From positions 107,837-171,836 of the IMG/VR virus record IMGVR_UViG_3300033233_000004: a stretch of 64,000 nucleotides of DNA, one strand, 5' to 3'. The notes under the pieces were generated by a model, which ran no database searches, was not told the DNA's origin, and saw nothing but the letters and a program-made list of their open reading frames with translations. The translations under genes were made by a program, and so were the position numbers. The stretch comes from a virus. Shown here piece by piece: positions 38,158 through 47,350 of the stretch (positions within the stretch are counted from its first letter, which is position 1; every line of letters begins with the position of its first letter).

Positions 38158-38942
38158 ATTCTGGTTTTAAGACAATTTGGACAAGTATCAAAACCATTCT
38201 CAACATCTACAGGTACTTCGTGACAAATAGTACAAAGATGTGATATATCTTTTCCTTTATCAATAAGATTTACAGGAACTGCACCTTGAGCAATAGCTGT
38301 CAAACCATTTTCCCGAATCTTACGAGCAATAAAAGCGTCAATCTCGCCTTTAGCTTCTGTAACAGCATTAGTCATTTGCTCGTGAAACTGACCGAGCACA
38401 AATGGCATATTGTTAGCAATACCCATGGATGCGCCTTCCAACTTTGAAAGTACTTCCTTAAGCTTCGTCTTGGGAATCGTCGGTTTCAACATCAATTCTT
38501 TGAGATCATGCACTGCTGTAGCAAGGTCGGTGGATATTTCCTGCGCTTTCTGAGCGAATTCACTACGGAATTCTCGTTTGACATCACTATACTCAGGCAG
38601 TGGAAATCTCTTTTTATTGATGTGACGAATGGTTACAGGCGTACCTGAGCCTTGACCGAAACTGGTAATGACATCAGCAAATTGTGTGGGCGACATCCAA
38701 ACTTCGATGATTTCATCTCTATCGTGGAAGTAGTCGCTGTTGAATTTACGATGTTTTTCGGCATGACTGATGGTTAAACAGATAGTTTCGTGATGTTCAA
38801 TAGATGACCCAAAAAGAGCCGTAACACGACCTTGCATGCGATTGATATTCAACACACCATAAGATGGATGAGTCTCGACATAATCTGTCATGACATCACC
38901 AGTCTTAGTGCGAATAGGTGATGTTACTTGCTGTTCACTCAT
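38154..38942 (-). CDS. Phage protein with C-terminal zinc ribbon
   Basis: A 262-residue protein: beta-rich N-terminal half (YGVLNINRMQGRVTALFGSS), long helices (residues 120-215), then a zinc ribbon LCTICHEVPVDVENGFDTCPNC. I recognise no specific family. The helical middle and ribbon could mediate oligomer or nucleic-acid binding. Confidence 0.65.
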   Translation of the reverse strand: MSEQQVTSPIRTKTGDVMTDYVETHPSYGVLNINRMQGRVTALFGSSIEHHETICLTISHAEKHRKFNSDYFHDRDEIIEVWMSPTQFADVITSFGQGSGTPVTIRHINKKRFPLPEYSDVKREFRSEFAQKAQEISTDLATAVHDLKELMLKPTIPKTKLKEVLSKLEGASMGIANNMPFVLGQFHEQMTNAVTEAKGEIDAFIARKIRENGLTAIAQGAVPVNLIDKGKDISHLCTICHEVPVDVENGFDTCPNCLKTRI

Positions 38943-39187
38943 TACTCATTCCTTTCTGGCGTACCACCCTTGGTTTTCAGCAATGGACTACCTGTGTAAC
39001 AAATTACGATTCTACCAAACCGAAAAAATCTCCTGTGATATCCGATAAATTCATACTCATCTGTCCTGCCAAACTCAAAAGCCCACCACGAAACATTTAG
39101 CCAAACTTGTATTTTATGATTAGCTGAACTCCACAGAGTAGTTCCGATACTCCACAACGGTCGTTTACCAATATCTTGTTTGTACAT
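38942..39187 (-). CDS. Small aromatic protein
   Basis: Eighty-one residues, Trp/Phe/Tyr-rich (VWLNVSWWAFEFGRTDEYEF), beta-type. Its promoter lies just upstream and its stop overlaps the next start. Function unknown. Confidence 0.6.
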   Translation of the reverse strand: MYKQDIGKRPLWSIGTTLWSSANHKIQVWLNVSWWAFEFGRTDEYEFIGYHRRFFRFGRIVICYTGSPLLKTKGGTPERNE

Positions 39188-39210
39188 GATTATCTCTTTT
39201 TCTTGGTACT

Positions 39211-39239
39211 AATATGCTACAAAAAAATGTAAATGTCAA
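39211..39239 (-). promoter_or_regulatory. Sigma70-type promoter
   Basis: TTGACA, 17 bases, CATATT, with the TTTCTC extension upstream of -35; reads into the 39.2-36.8 kb genes. Confidence 0.8.
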
Positions 39240-39301
39240 GAGAAATTTCCACAATCTTCCACACTATTACTTTTTTGCCAAAAATAGACTTATTTAAGTA
39301 G

Positions 39302-39856
39302 TTACCAGTCTCTTAACTTGTCCAAAGTTTCCAGAAACTTCTCTAAACGGTCAAGGTCATTCCGTCCTTGTCCTTTAACCATATGGATGAGAATAGGGCC
39401 TTGGTCATGAGCATAGTGGAATATAGCATCTATACCTACAAGGATATCAATATCGGTTTGAGCTTTTTCTAATTTCTCAATACGTTCCCTAAGATATCTC
39501 ATCCAGTGTCCGTTCTGTCCACTTAATAAACCGTCAGATTTGTCACAAAATTTATCAAAAAAGTCTTCAATTAGATATTGGTTATCCTTATCTTTGCAAC
39601 TTTCTTGCCAAAGCAGGTTCAATTTCTTTGTATTGTTTAAGAACGCTCTCGCTATAGGAAGAACAATAGACCGAAGCTCAATAACATCATCCAAATAGTA
39701 ATAACCCTTACGATACTTATTATAGCATGTAAGTATCTGAGTCCTACTTGGAAGTGGCGGAATAGGGTCTGGCTTTATTTTTTCCAAATCTTTAGGAGTC
39801 ATTGGCCTTGTACTAACAGTGGATTCACTAATATTATAGAGTTTTGGTTTCTTCAT
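39302..39856 (-). CDS. Helical protein of unknown function
   Basis: A 184-residue charged, mostly helical protein with a Pro-rich segment (PDPIPPLPSRTQIL) and a C-terminal HMVKGQGRNDLDRLEKFLET. Four-base overlap with the gene upstream. No family recognised. Confidence 0.6.
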   Translation of the reverse strand: MKKPKLYNISESTVSTRPMTPKDLEKIKPDPIPPLPSRTQILTCYNKYRKGYYYLDDVIELRSIVLPIARAFLNNTKKLNLLWQESCKDKDNQYLIEDFFDKFCDKSDGLLSGQNGHWMRYLRERIEKLEKAQTDIDILVGIDAIFHYAHDQGPILIHMVKGQGRNDLDRLEKFLETLDKLRDW

Positions 39857-40341
39857 ACATCAATTTCCTTATATGGGTCTTCCAACAAACCGGCATCTAA
39901 TTCTGCTTGGAGAGCTATCTGATGCGCTTCCCAATACTCTTTTCCATCCCTCATAGCTTTGAATTCTACTATCTCATGTAGAATAGTGCTTTCGAGAAAT
40001 AAGTTTGACACTGGCTGAAAGGGTTTGACATTTATACACAAACATTCATTGTGAGCAGCAGATACCCATATTTCATTTAAAGGGATGAATTCGTATACAT
40101 AGCCATGTCCACCATGACCAAATGTGGCATTCAGATTATTTTTCACCCACTCCGAATTGACAACAAACACATCAAAACCATCTTGAACAACATATTTGCT
40201 TTTCCAAGTTCCTTCTAACTTAAATGTACTGGACTTATTCAATGCTCTTGCTTGAACTTTGCATTCAAGTTCTCGCCATGCAGGGTCTGAGATATCATTA
40301 GCCAATGTTAAAGACGACTTCAGAATATCTGTTTTGTTCAT
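39853..40341 (-). CDS. Possible metallopeptidase-like protein
   Basis: Start at MNKTDILKSSLTLANDISDP with AAGGAAC upstream. The 162-residue protein carries STILHEIVEFKAMRDGKEYW followed by EAH, an HExxE...EAH arrangement seen in some zinc-dependent phage proteins. A gene-level function cannot be claimed. It overlaps the next gene by 4 bases. Confidence 0.5.
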   Translation of the reverse strand: MNKTDILKSSLTLANDISDPAWRELECKVQARALNKSSTFKLEGTWKSKYVVQDGFDVFVVNSEWVKNNLNATFGHGGHGYVYEFIPLNEIWVSAAHNECLCINVKPFQPVSNLFLESTILHEIVEFKAMRDGKEYWEAHQIALQAELDAGLLEDPYKEIDV

Positions 40342-40351
40342 AAAGTTCCTT

Positions 40352-40534
40352 TCATCTGGCTGCATCGAGCATATGATGATGATTCATATATGCCCGAATA
40401 TGGATACCTTTACTCCGAGCAATCTTGGCAACTCTATTGAGATACTTGGTGAGTCGTGCCGTTGTTATTCCATTCCAAAAGTCAATATCGAGTGAGAGAT
40501 AGAACGGCTCATTCATGTGGCTTAATTTTTCCAT
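40352..40534 (-). CDS. Short protein, possibly a truncated hydrolase fragment
   Basis: Sixty residues; NEPFYLSLDIDFWNG matches the first strand of UPF0489/arginase-like proteins (S-x-D-x-D-F/W), but the fold would need four times this length. It may be a remnant or a small independent protein. Confidence 0.45.
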   Translation of the reverse strand: MEKLSHMNEPFYLSLDIDFWNGITTARLTKYLNRVAKIARSKGIHIRAYMNHHHMLDAAR

Positions 40535-40555
40535 TGTTAATAGCAGTGACCGTTT

Positions 40556-40795
40556 TTATGGATTAACCTTTACAAGATCATGACCAACTTTTACAGAAGA
40601 ACCTATAAGTTCTGTAAGCATAGCACAACTACCATCCTTAAATACTACAATAGCGTCTGTTCCTAATCCTTCAAGAGAACGTTTAACTCCATATGAAAAA
40701 ATATCTTTCAGGTTTTCATCTCCTGATACTTCTTCACAAAAGCATAAAGAGTATTCATTTGTTCCACGGAATAGAATTTTTTTAACGGTACTCAT
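40556..40795 (-). CDS. Small protein downstream of the duplicated promoter
   Basis: Start at MSTVKKILFRGTNEYSLCFC with the AAAAGGAGAT site of the promoter repeat. Seventy-nine residues, alpha/beta, no Cys cluster. Function unknown. Shares its promoter and leader with the DUF932 gene. Confidence 0.65.
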   Translation of the reverse strand: MSTVKKILFRGTNEYSLCFCEEVSGDENLKDIFSYGVKRSLEGLGTDAIVVFKDGSCAMLTELIGSSVKVGHDLVKVNP

Positions 40796-40800
40796 CGTTG

Positions 40801-40872
40801 ATCTCCTTTTTGAGTGATTGGATGACAACTTTTGACACATTCAATATACTACATAGAAATTTAAAAGTCAAG
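40801..40872 (-). repeat. 72-bp promoter-leader repeat, copy 2
   Basis: Identical to 8762-8833. -35 TTGACT and -10 TATATT span 40843-40871 with a 17-base spacer. The identity includes promoter, leader and ribosome site but not the coding sequence. Confidence 0.92.
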
Positions 40873-40878
40873 AGAAAA

Positions 40879-41186
40879 ATGATGGGAGGTAAAGATTACC
40901 CGTTCGGACGGAAATATGGGCAAATATTGTCTAAATTATAAATCAAAAGACGCACTTCTATAAATTGCCCCCCTCCCGTGTAGCATCGCCGGTGCTCGTT
41001 CCTGCATCATTTGCAGGTATTGTACAAGATGCAGGGTATGATTTATTGGATCACTACGTTAACTCCAACTTAGATCAACTTGTGACCTTGCGTGGTGTTA
41101 CTCAATGTCTTGCAATTAACTTTAACGGAGCGGCTTTGGTCGCTGGTCAAATTCATGCCTACGAGATAGTCTGGATAGAGGAGTAA
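40879..41186 (+). pseudogene. Fragment of a virion-type protein on the plus strand
   Basis: One frame reads MMGGKDYPFGRKYGQILSKL then stops; the next frame continues without a start as ASPVLVPASFAGIVQDAGYD...LRGVTQCLAINFNGAALVAG and ends in VWIEE. The second part resembles the end of a beta-sandwich virion protein. A frame break near 40934 and the opposite orientation to all neighbours suggest a transferred or broken gene piece. A functional short gene starting at TTG 40965 is less likely. Confidence 0.4.
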
Positions 41187-41189
41187 AAA

Positions 41190-41552
41190 TTATAGGTTAA
41201 AAATATCTGCTTCATCGAGAGTAGGAACATTATCGGTAGGAAGCCAAACTACATGCACGAGGTCGTGAGGAAGGAAGATTTCAGAAATGCCTTTGCCAAA
41301 TGCTACTTTGAGAATAATGTCTGTAGGTTTCGGAACAACGTAGTCCGGTACATGACAAATACTCCACCATTCATGTTCATGCGAATGCGGGTAAAAAATA
41401 TGAGTTACTTCGCCAATGCACTTAAGATAGCGCATCCCGTAGCGTACCATACCCACAGTTTTGAAGACAATCAAGACAGAAGCCCCTATTTTTATTGGAA
41501 GAGTTGGAACTGAACCATAATACCTTCCTTTATATTGAAATATTTGACTCAT
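41190..41552 (-). CDS. Protein of unknown function
   Basis: A 120-residue beta-rich protein (MSQIFQYKGRYYGSVPTLPI) with HSHEHEWWSICHVPDYVVPK. Coupled to thyX by a 4-base overlap, so possibly linked to nucleotide metabolism, but no motif supports this. Confidence 0.6.
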   Translation of the reverse strand: MSQIFQYKGRYYGSVPTLPIKIGASVLIVFKTVGMVRYGMRYLKCIGEVTHIFYPHSHEHEWWSICHVPDYVVPKPTDIILKVAFGKGISEIFLPHDLVHVVWLPTDNVPTLDEADIFNL

Positions 41553-42196
41553 AACTGTGCTGCTGCTGCAATGGTCGGAAAATTCTGTTTGAATATATGT
41601 AGTATAGATTCTGCTACTTGACGATGTTCTAATTGAGCGTGTTCATCACAACGAACCTGCAAATAATGTATCCAACTTCTCACGGAACCTTTCATATAAA
41701 GAGTAGTTTGTGTAGTAAGAGGTAATATCATTCGAGCACACTCTTTGGCAATACCTATGGATAATAAATCCTCGTATGATTCTTCGGCTATTTGAACCGC
41801 ATTTCGAACAACATCATCCGCATAAACCTTGTCATCACCTATGGGTACTATTGTCGATGACTGCCGATTCTTAGTAGCCTGATAACGCAACTGTACTGGT
41901 TCCATTGCCGATACTATAGCATAACGTTGCGAAAACTCCTGAAAAGAAAAAGAGCGATGTCGAAGTATTTGTTGTGCAATAGCTCGACTTGTTACGATCT
42001 CTACACACATATCTACTTGTTCGAAAGGCGACCAGTGTTTATTAGATATGAGATACTGAATCAATTTGGATGCAGTCTCAGTATTCAACTGATTGCTTGG
42101 GTTACTAACTCTCGCAATGTATACTATCAACTCTTCTGGTGATAGTTCTTGTTCTGTAATATAGGATTTAGTGAGAGATATAAGACGTACTTTCAT
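41549..42196 (-). CDS. thyX: Flavin-dependent thymidylate synthase
   Basis: A 215-residue ThyX with the signature RHRSFSFQEFSQRY (RHRxxSxxxxSxRY) near residue 79 and the C-terminal region LQVRCDEHAQLEHRQVAESI. It makes dTMP from dUMP using FAD, NADPH and methylene-tetrahydrofolate. It overlaps the RNR gene by 4 bases, so dNTP supply is organised as one operon. Phage ThyX is common in large phages. Confidence 0.95.
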   Translation of the reverse strand: MKVRLISLTKSYITEQELSPEELIVYIARVSNPSNQLNTETASKLIQYLISNKHWSPFEQVDMCVEIVTSRAIAQQILRHRSFSFQEFSQRYAIVSAMEPVQLRYQATKNRQSSTIVPIGDDKVYADDVVRNAVQIAEESYEDLLSIGIAKECARMILPLTTQTTLYMKGSVRSWIHYLQVRCDEHAQLEHRQVAESILHIFKQNFPTIAAAAQL

Positions 42197-44208
42197 AACG
42201 TGCCTTTCGAAGTAATTTCACAGACATCGTTTGAACAATACTTCTCAATAGCAACTTCTTCCCCACGTATACGTCCTAATCTAAGCTTACCCAACTTCTT
42301 CATCTTTGCTTTGCATGTTTTCTCATCAATAGCTTCATATGGCATTTGACGATACACATGAGTCTTATGTCGTGGTAAGAAGCTCACACCTTTAAGTTGG
42401 TATTGGAAGTAATCCAATGCATGAACTAATTCTTCGCCTTCGGTCATTGGATTGAAAGATACTGTAGCGGATACTTGATTATCACTCCAATACTTCTGCA
42501 TAAATGCTGCTAAGGATAACTGTTCCCACATGGACACTTCATCCACAGAACGCATACCAACACCAATGTCCACAGGCACCTCCACAACTACCGTGGTGTG
42601 CTCCAATCCGTAACATGGTTCTACATGATAGCCAGCTTTCTTCAATGGTGCAATTAATTCAGATGTGTTATTCAGTCGGATTCGACGAATGTAGAATCTG
42701 GATTCAGGATAATGAATTCCGGGAGTTGCACCTGCTAACAGCGAAACAGTTCCAGATGGTTTCACGGAAGTAGTTTTAATGCTAAGTGGAATTGCAAACC
42801 ATTCGGAATAAACAGTATCCCATTTTTGTACAGTGTCGTAACCAGCTATAAGCCATTGGCGTAGTGTCTCAATTCCACGATAAGTCACAAACTGAGCAAT
42901 ACCACTAACCGAACAACCTATTCTTCGATTACGCAGCATGATACGATTGGTCTCTGCCCAATGTGTCTTACCTAATGTTACTGTCTTGGCATAGAGATAG
43001 GCATACTTAAGTGTGATAAGATAATCTTCCAACGTATCGTGTTTGAAAGGAAATGTCTCAACTAAACAGCAAAGCTCCATTGATTCAAGCGTTTGTTCAC
43101 CACAGGGATTAGTTCCATCAGCACGACGATCTTTATTATCTATGTCCTTATTCATACGAGAATAACCACGCATATTATCAAGCCATGCTATTCCCGGCTC
43201 TCCATTATCTATAATACGTTCCGCTATTGAAGCATATTGATCTCCCATTTTTGCAAATACGGAATTATTGGATGCCCAACCATACTCTTCTCGGTGTGGA
43301 TTTTTTTTGTAGTTCTTAAGGTCTAAATATTCTATATTGTCTATGCCACCAAGAACTAATTCTGCACTTCGACGAATATTTCCTGATACCACACACTTAC
43401 CAATAAGATTCATAATATCTACAATAGTGGTAACACTGATAGGCGACCCCACTTCTTTGTCCAATATCTTTCGCACAGCTTCGTGCATTTCTGTAAGCGG
43501 TTTATATCCTGAACTCGTACCACCAAAACCTTTGATTGGTTCTCCTTCCTTTCGAATAAGAGTATAATCAAATACAATCGGTGCTGTAGATAAAAAATAG
43601 GATTCAAGAAGAAGACGCAGACTTTCTACCCACCCCTCTCGTGTATCAGGGATTTGGAATTTCTCCACACTACGTTTGGTGTTAGGCTCCTTGATAATAA
43701 TCTGACCAGCCCCCAAAGTATCAAACGCTATACCACACCCTAACATGGACATATCCATAAGGAACATAAAAGGCTTGGCTAAATCCTCTTTCAGATTTTT
43801 AGTAGACACATACCCACAATTATTTAATGCAGCATACAAGCCCTTCTCTTCCGTAATAGAACTACCCATTGCCCATAGTCCACGACCCGGTGGAAGGAAT
43901 TTCATCTTGAACATTCGAGTATACATCTCTTGGGCTGACTTCTGAGCTTGCCATGCATTCCATCCACACCCATGTTTCTCGATGTGTTGCTTCTGCATCC
44001 GATACGTACCTTCTACAACTCTCCTACAGGTTTCAAACCATTGCTCATTGGGACACTCACACTTTTGTGTCTGTGCACAGGTTGGACTATGTTGAATACG
44101 TGAGTATGCTTGCATGTATGCCAACTCTCCCAAGCCGTTGAAACCGAATGGTGGTAACTTAGTTTTGAATGTATCAATGAAACTGTCAGACAACTGAAAC
44201 TTGTCCAT
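42193..44208 (-). CDS. Class II (B12-dependent) ribonucleoside-triphosphate reductase
   Basis: A 671-residue protein with PPGRGLWAMGSS, NNCGYVST (reductive Cys), NPCGEQTLESMELCC (radical Cys and general base Glu) and VKPSGTVSLLAGATPGIHYP. The C-terminal KYCSNDVC holds the redox pair that regenerates the enzyme. This is the monomeric adenosylcobalamin-dependent type known from Lactobacillus leichmannii (about 740 residues). It reduces NTPs without oxygen or a second subunit, but depends on host cobalamin. Confidence 0.93.
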   Translation of the reverse strand: MDKFQLSDSFIDTFKTKLPPFGFNGLGELAYMQAYSRIQHSPTCAQTQKCECPNEQWFETCRRVVEGTYRMQKQHIEKHGCGWNAWQAQKSAQEMYTRMFKMKFLPPGRGLWAMGSSITEEKGLYAALNNCGYVSTKNLKEDLAKPFMFLMDMSMLGCGIAFDTLGAGQIIIKEPNTKRSVEKFQIPDTREGWVESLRLLLESYFLSTAPIVFDYTLIRKEGEPIKGFGGTSSGYKPLTEMHEAVRKILDKEVGSPISVTTIVDIMNLIGKCVVSGNIRRSAELVLGGIDNIEYLDLKNYKKNPHREEYGWASNNSVFAKMGDQYASIAERIIDNGEPGIAWLDNMRGYSRMNKDIDNKDRRADGTNPCGEQTLESMELCCLVETFPFKHDTLEDYLITLKYAYLYAKTVTLGKTHWAETNRIMLRNRRIGCSVSGIAQFVTYRGIETLRQWLIAGYDTVQKWDTVYSEWFAIPLSIKTTSVKPSGTVSLLAGATPGIHYPESRFYIRRIRLNNTSELIAPLKKAGYHVEPCYGLEHTTVVVEVPVDIGVGMRSVDEVSMWEQLSLAAFMQKYWSDNQVSATVSFNPMTEGEELVHALDYFQYQLKGVSFLPRHKTHVYRQMPYEAIDEKTCKAKMKKLGKLRLGRIRGEEVAIEKYCSNDVCEITSKGTL

Positions 44209-44266
44209 ATAAGAGACTTCCTTTTCAGTGTAAAATGGATATCAACAATGAATTATAATATGAGTA

Positions 44267-44374
44267 CTATTGAGCAAATGTGCCAAGAATGAAACATATT
44301 TTGGCATACCACACCCAAATGCGAGGAAGAAGACGTTGCAGATATGTAACAAGAGAATAGGAATGCGTAATCAT
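44267..44374 (-). CDS. 35-residue hydrophobic peptide
   Basis: MITHSYSLVTYLQRLLPRIW and a further hydrophobic stretch; AAGG precedes the ATG. It fills most of the space between RNR and the next gene. Tentative. Confidence 0.35.
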   Translation of the reverse strand: MITHSYSLVTYLQRLLPRIWVWYAKICFILGTFAQ

Positions 44375-44404
44375 AGTAATTACCTTGGTATTAGAACTAT
44401 TATA

Positions 44405-44797
44405 TTAAAACTCGTTATCGAGAACGAGATAGTCGATAACGAATTCATAATTGAGTACAATTGAAAACAACGTAAGAAAACTACATCCATAAGGATAATG
44501 AGACAACGCTATTCTGTTTATATCACGATGCAATACCATGGATGCCAGTTGCAATCGAGTCGGTTCAGTATAGAAAGGAGCATACTTTCCAATGATACTA
44601 TAGTTCCTCTTGTAATCATCGAACAGTATCATCAAAATAATACGAGCCAATTCCCACCTACTGGCAGTCTTAAGATAATTCTCTGTTAATTTGAATCGTT
44701 CACATTTACATAACCAGCATTTATTTCCATCAAATGGAGAGTGTTGGTATAGTCGATGGTTACATTCGCAGAACAAATCGTGGTTTGGTTTTGACAT
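44405..44797 (-). CDS. Protein with N-terminal zinc knuckle
   Basis: A 130-residue protein: CECNHRLYQHSPFDGNKCWL then CKCERF forms a Cys/His site, followed by helices. Its 3' end contains a TCGTTATC/GATAACGA inverted repeat. A consensus promoter is directly upstream. Function unknown. Confidence 0.65.
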   Translation of the reverse strand: MSKPNHDLFCECNHRLYQHSPFDGNKCWLCKCERFKLTENYLKTASRWELARIILMILFDDYKRNYSIIGKYAPFYTEPTRLQLASMVLHRDINRIALSHYPYGCSFLTLFSIVLNYEFVIDYLVLDNEF

Positions 44798-44808
44798 GGA
44801 TTACCTCT

Positions 44809-44837
44809 AATATATACATTTGTTTCGAGAAAGTCAA
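44809..44837 (-). promoter_or_regulatory. Sigma70-type promoter
   Basis: TTGACT, 17 bases, TATATT, just upstream of the zinc-knuckle gene and heading toward RNR and thyX. Confidence 0.82.
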
Positions 44838-44844
44838 ATGTTCA

Positions 44845-44888
44845 TAAAAATAGATGTGTACCAATTATTCATTTCTTGGTACACGTCT
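44845..44888 (-). terminator. Rho-independent terminator of the giant-protein operon
   Basis: AGATGTGTACCAA pairs with TTGGTACACGTCT over 13 bp, followed on the minus strand by ATTTTTA. It ends the transcript that runs from beyond 64 kb. Confidence 0.82.
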
Positions 44889-44920
44889 AAGAAACATGTC
44901 CCTAACGGGTGCATGTTCAT

Positions 44921-47350
44921 TTACATGTATTCTGCCCAAAACTCTTGACTTTCGAGTTGTTTTATAAACGCTGCTTTAGCTTCATCAACTTTGGTATCTA
45001 TTTCATTGAATGCTTTATCCATTGCTTCGGCTGCATAAGCCAAGCCATTCCATATCTTGAATTCGGGTTCTTCGCCTTGTTCTACAAGAAGTTCAGCAGT
45101 GGAATTCAAATCTGGCTCTCTTTGCCACAGCGTCTCCCATATAATTTCTGCATAAGGTAAACCAAACTTAGACTCATTAATTACAAGTTGCAACCAACCG
45201 CCTGACCGACCAGTAATTTCATAACCTTCAATCCATGGATAAGTTTCCTTCAAACTTAATACAAAATCATAAAGAGTAGTTGCTGTGTTTTGTTGGATAA
45301 TACTATTCATATTATCTGCACTTATAGCTAATCGTACATTGTCAGGAATATCTACTCTATAGTATTTGACGTTGAATGCCAATTGTCCATCTACCTCATG
45401 GAAGTGACCGTTCTGTAAGAACGAAGCAATATTCTGATAAGCAGTATTTGCCTGAGTCTTTGCTACATCAATTTGAGACGGCTGAGATATAATATCAGAG
45501 AACTTAAGAGAACCTACTAATTCCATTTCTGGTTCAGGTCGTGGAATAACATACTTAATCTTATTCTTCTCTACTATACCAAATGATTCACTCCCATCAT
45601 TCCAAATTACATACACAGAATCGCCTTCATCTTTAACCGCAGCACCCGTAGTGCCTTTTGGAATTACTCCTTGTGTAGGAATAACGATGTCCTCCAACGC
45701 TTCTACTCGGTGAGATTTATCAGTTCTTTTTGGTGGTCTTCCTCTTCGCTTTGTTACTGGCTTACCATAAGGATATGGATATTCCTCGAAATCAGGAGCG
45801 AGTGAGTCTATAAACTTACGTTCCAATGTTCTACCTACATAAGAGAACCTAAGACTGCCTATACGCTCATCCTCATATGGATTGGTTCTCAATTGCTTTG
45901 GTCGTCCAGTTGATTTATTTTCACGAGATTTTTCAACCTTCTTTCCACATTTTTTACAAGTGTAAATATACTTGTCCCCAATAGCTAAAGGATATCCCAT
46001 AGATATATGGCATTCTGGACACATTGTAGAAGCATAGACATCATGTCTATGTTCTTGTCCGATTTGGCTATCTCCACCTTCAAGCTCCAATTCTGGATAT
46101 TCTTGTGGTTTGCCAGACATTGGTGTGGATGCCTCTGGTTGTGCATTATCCTCTGTTGGTGGCATTGATGTATCTACACCTTCAGATAGACCCTCAAATA
46201 CACCTTCACGGATAAGAAGGAATGGCTCATACATACGACTTACCAACCACGGTGATGTAGAGTTAAGGAATTTACCATTCTTTTGAGGTAGTAAAGCACG
46301 AAGAGAACGAGGCCCCGTGCCCGTCCAAGCTCCTTTGAAACGAATGAATCTCGATTGTCGGCGGGTAGGGGCATTCTCCAAGAGACGATCAATACGGATA
46401 AGGCTATTTGATGTTTGCCAAATTTGTCCTGCACGAGCAATATGCTTGAACTGTTCCCATGTATACTCACCTTGATGAATTGGTCGAGCAGAAGTTGTAT
46501 TTAAAGAAGCTATTTTTTTCCACCAACCACGACCCCTAATAATGTGCTCTCCTTCTTCTTCTACATACAAGTCGCCTGCTACATAGCCTTGTCCAAGTAA
46601 TTGGGCAATATAGTCAAGACTTACTTGGTCGTTAACAAGGTCATAATCGAGAGCATTCTTTCCTGTTAACTGCCACTCAATATCATCTCGTAATACAGTA
46701 ACTACACCATGATTACTTTCATCCTCTTCATAGAAGTCTGGTAATCCAATTACATCTGCAAACTTCAACTCACCAGTCACAGCCATCAAATCCTTACGTA
46801 ATGTAAATGGAAAGTCAGATGATATAAGTGTATTAGGCTGGCTCGGTGTTAGTCGCTGATTGTCGGCTGTACGCCACTGGATACCACTCATAACTATTCG
46901 ATTATTGTCACGAGCAGTTACAGCAAAGTTTGGTTGTAGATGTAAGAAGTTACCAGATTGACTTTGCCACACCTGATTAGGAGCTACCATATTGGCAAAG
47001 TCTCCCATAGAGTTGGCAATTAATTTCTGTTGTGGTGCATTAGCAGTTGGCTGAACGGCTGGTTGTACCTCAGCAGCAGTCTTCTCTTCTGGCAAGAATT
47101 GAAGCTCTCTGATATTGACTGCCAAAGCTCCCATGTACGGTTTATCATCCCAATTTACAAACGCAGTGTCTCCCAACATATTGAAGATAGTACCTTTACT
47201 ATTAGGTGGAAGATTCAAGTCGAAGTTCACATTCTTAAGAGCTACTCTGGCTCCTTTACCAAGAATCGTAAAATGAGGTTGTCCAATGATGTCAGCAGTT
47301 TTTGGTCTGAATGGAAAATGTAATGGTATTATTTTATTGAGTAATTTCAT
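44921..47350 (-). CDS. Giant modular protein A
   Basis: Start at MKLLNKIIPLHFPFRPKTAD; ATGA overlaps the upstream stop. The 809-residue protein has the boundary motif KTADIIGQP near residue 17, ELKFADVIGLP near 195 and SLKFSDIISQP near 635. It contains two QVW/QIW modules (APNQVWQSQSGNFLHL, RAGQIWQTSNSLIRI), a KOW-like segment (GARVALKNVNFDLNLPPNSK), a zinc ribbon (CPECHISMG...CKKCGKK) and an AT-hook-like KRRGRPPKR. Role unknown; size, repeats and operon suggest virion or internal head proteins. Confidence 0.65.
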   Translation of the reverse strand: MKLLNKIIPLHFPFRPKTADIIGQPHFTILGKGARVALKNVNFDLNLPPNSKGTIFNMLGDTAFVNWDDKPYMGALAVNIRELQFLPEEKTAAEVQPAVQPTANAPQQKLIANSMGDFANMVAPNQVWQSQSGNFLHLQPNFAVTARDNNRIVMSGIQWRTADNQRLTPSQPNTLISSDFPFTLRKDLMAVTGELKFADVIGLPDFYEEDESNHGVVTVLRDDIEWQLTGKNALDYDLVNDQVSLDYIAQLLGQGYVAGDLYVEEEGEHIIRGRGWWKKIASLNTTSARPIHQGEYTWEQFKHIARAGQIWQTSNSLIRIDRLLENAPTRRQSRFIRFKGAWTGTGPRSLRALLPQKNGKFLNSTSPWLVSRMYEPFLLIREGVFEGLSEGVDTSMPPTEDNAQPEASTPMSGKPQEYPELELEGGDSQIGQEHRHDVYASTMCPECHISMGYPLAIGDKYIYTCKKCGKKVEKSRENKSTGRPKQLRTNPYEDERIGSLRFSYVGRTLERKFIDSLAPDFEEYPYPYGKPVTKRRGRPPKRTDKSHRVEALEDIVIPTQGVIPKGTTGAAVKDEGDSVYVIWNDGSESFGIVEKNKIKYVIPRPEPEMELVGSLKFSDIISQPSQIDVAKTQANTAYQNIASFLQNGHFHEVDGQLAFNVKYYRVDIPDNVRLAISADNMNSIIQQNTATTLYDFVLSLKETYPWIEGYEITGRSGGWLQLVINESKFGLPYAEIIWETLWQREPDLNSTAELLVEQGEEPEFKIWNGLAYAAEAMDKAFNEIDTKVDEAKAAFIKQLESQEFWAEYM

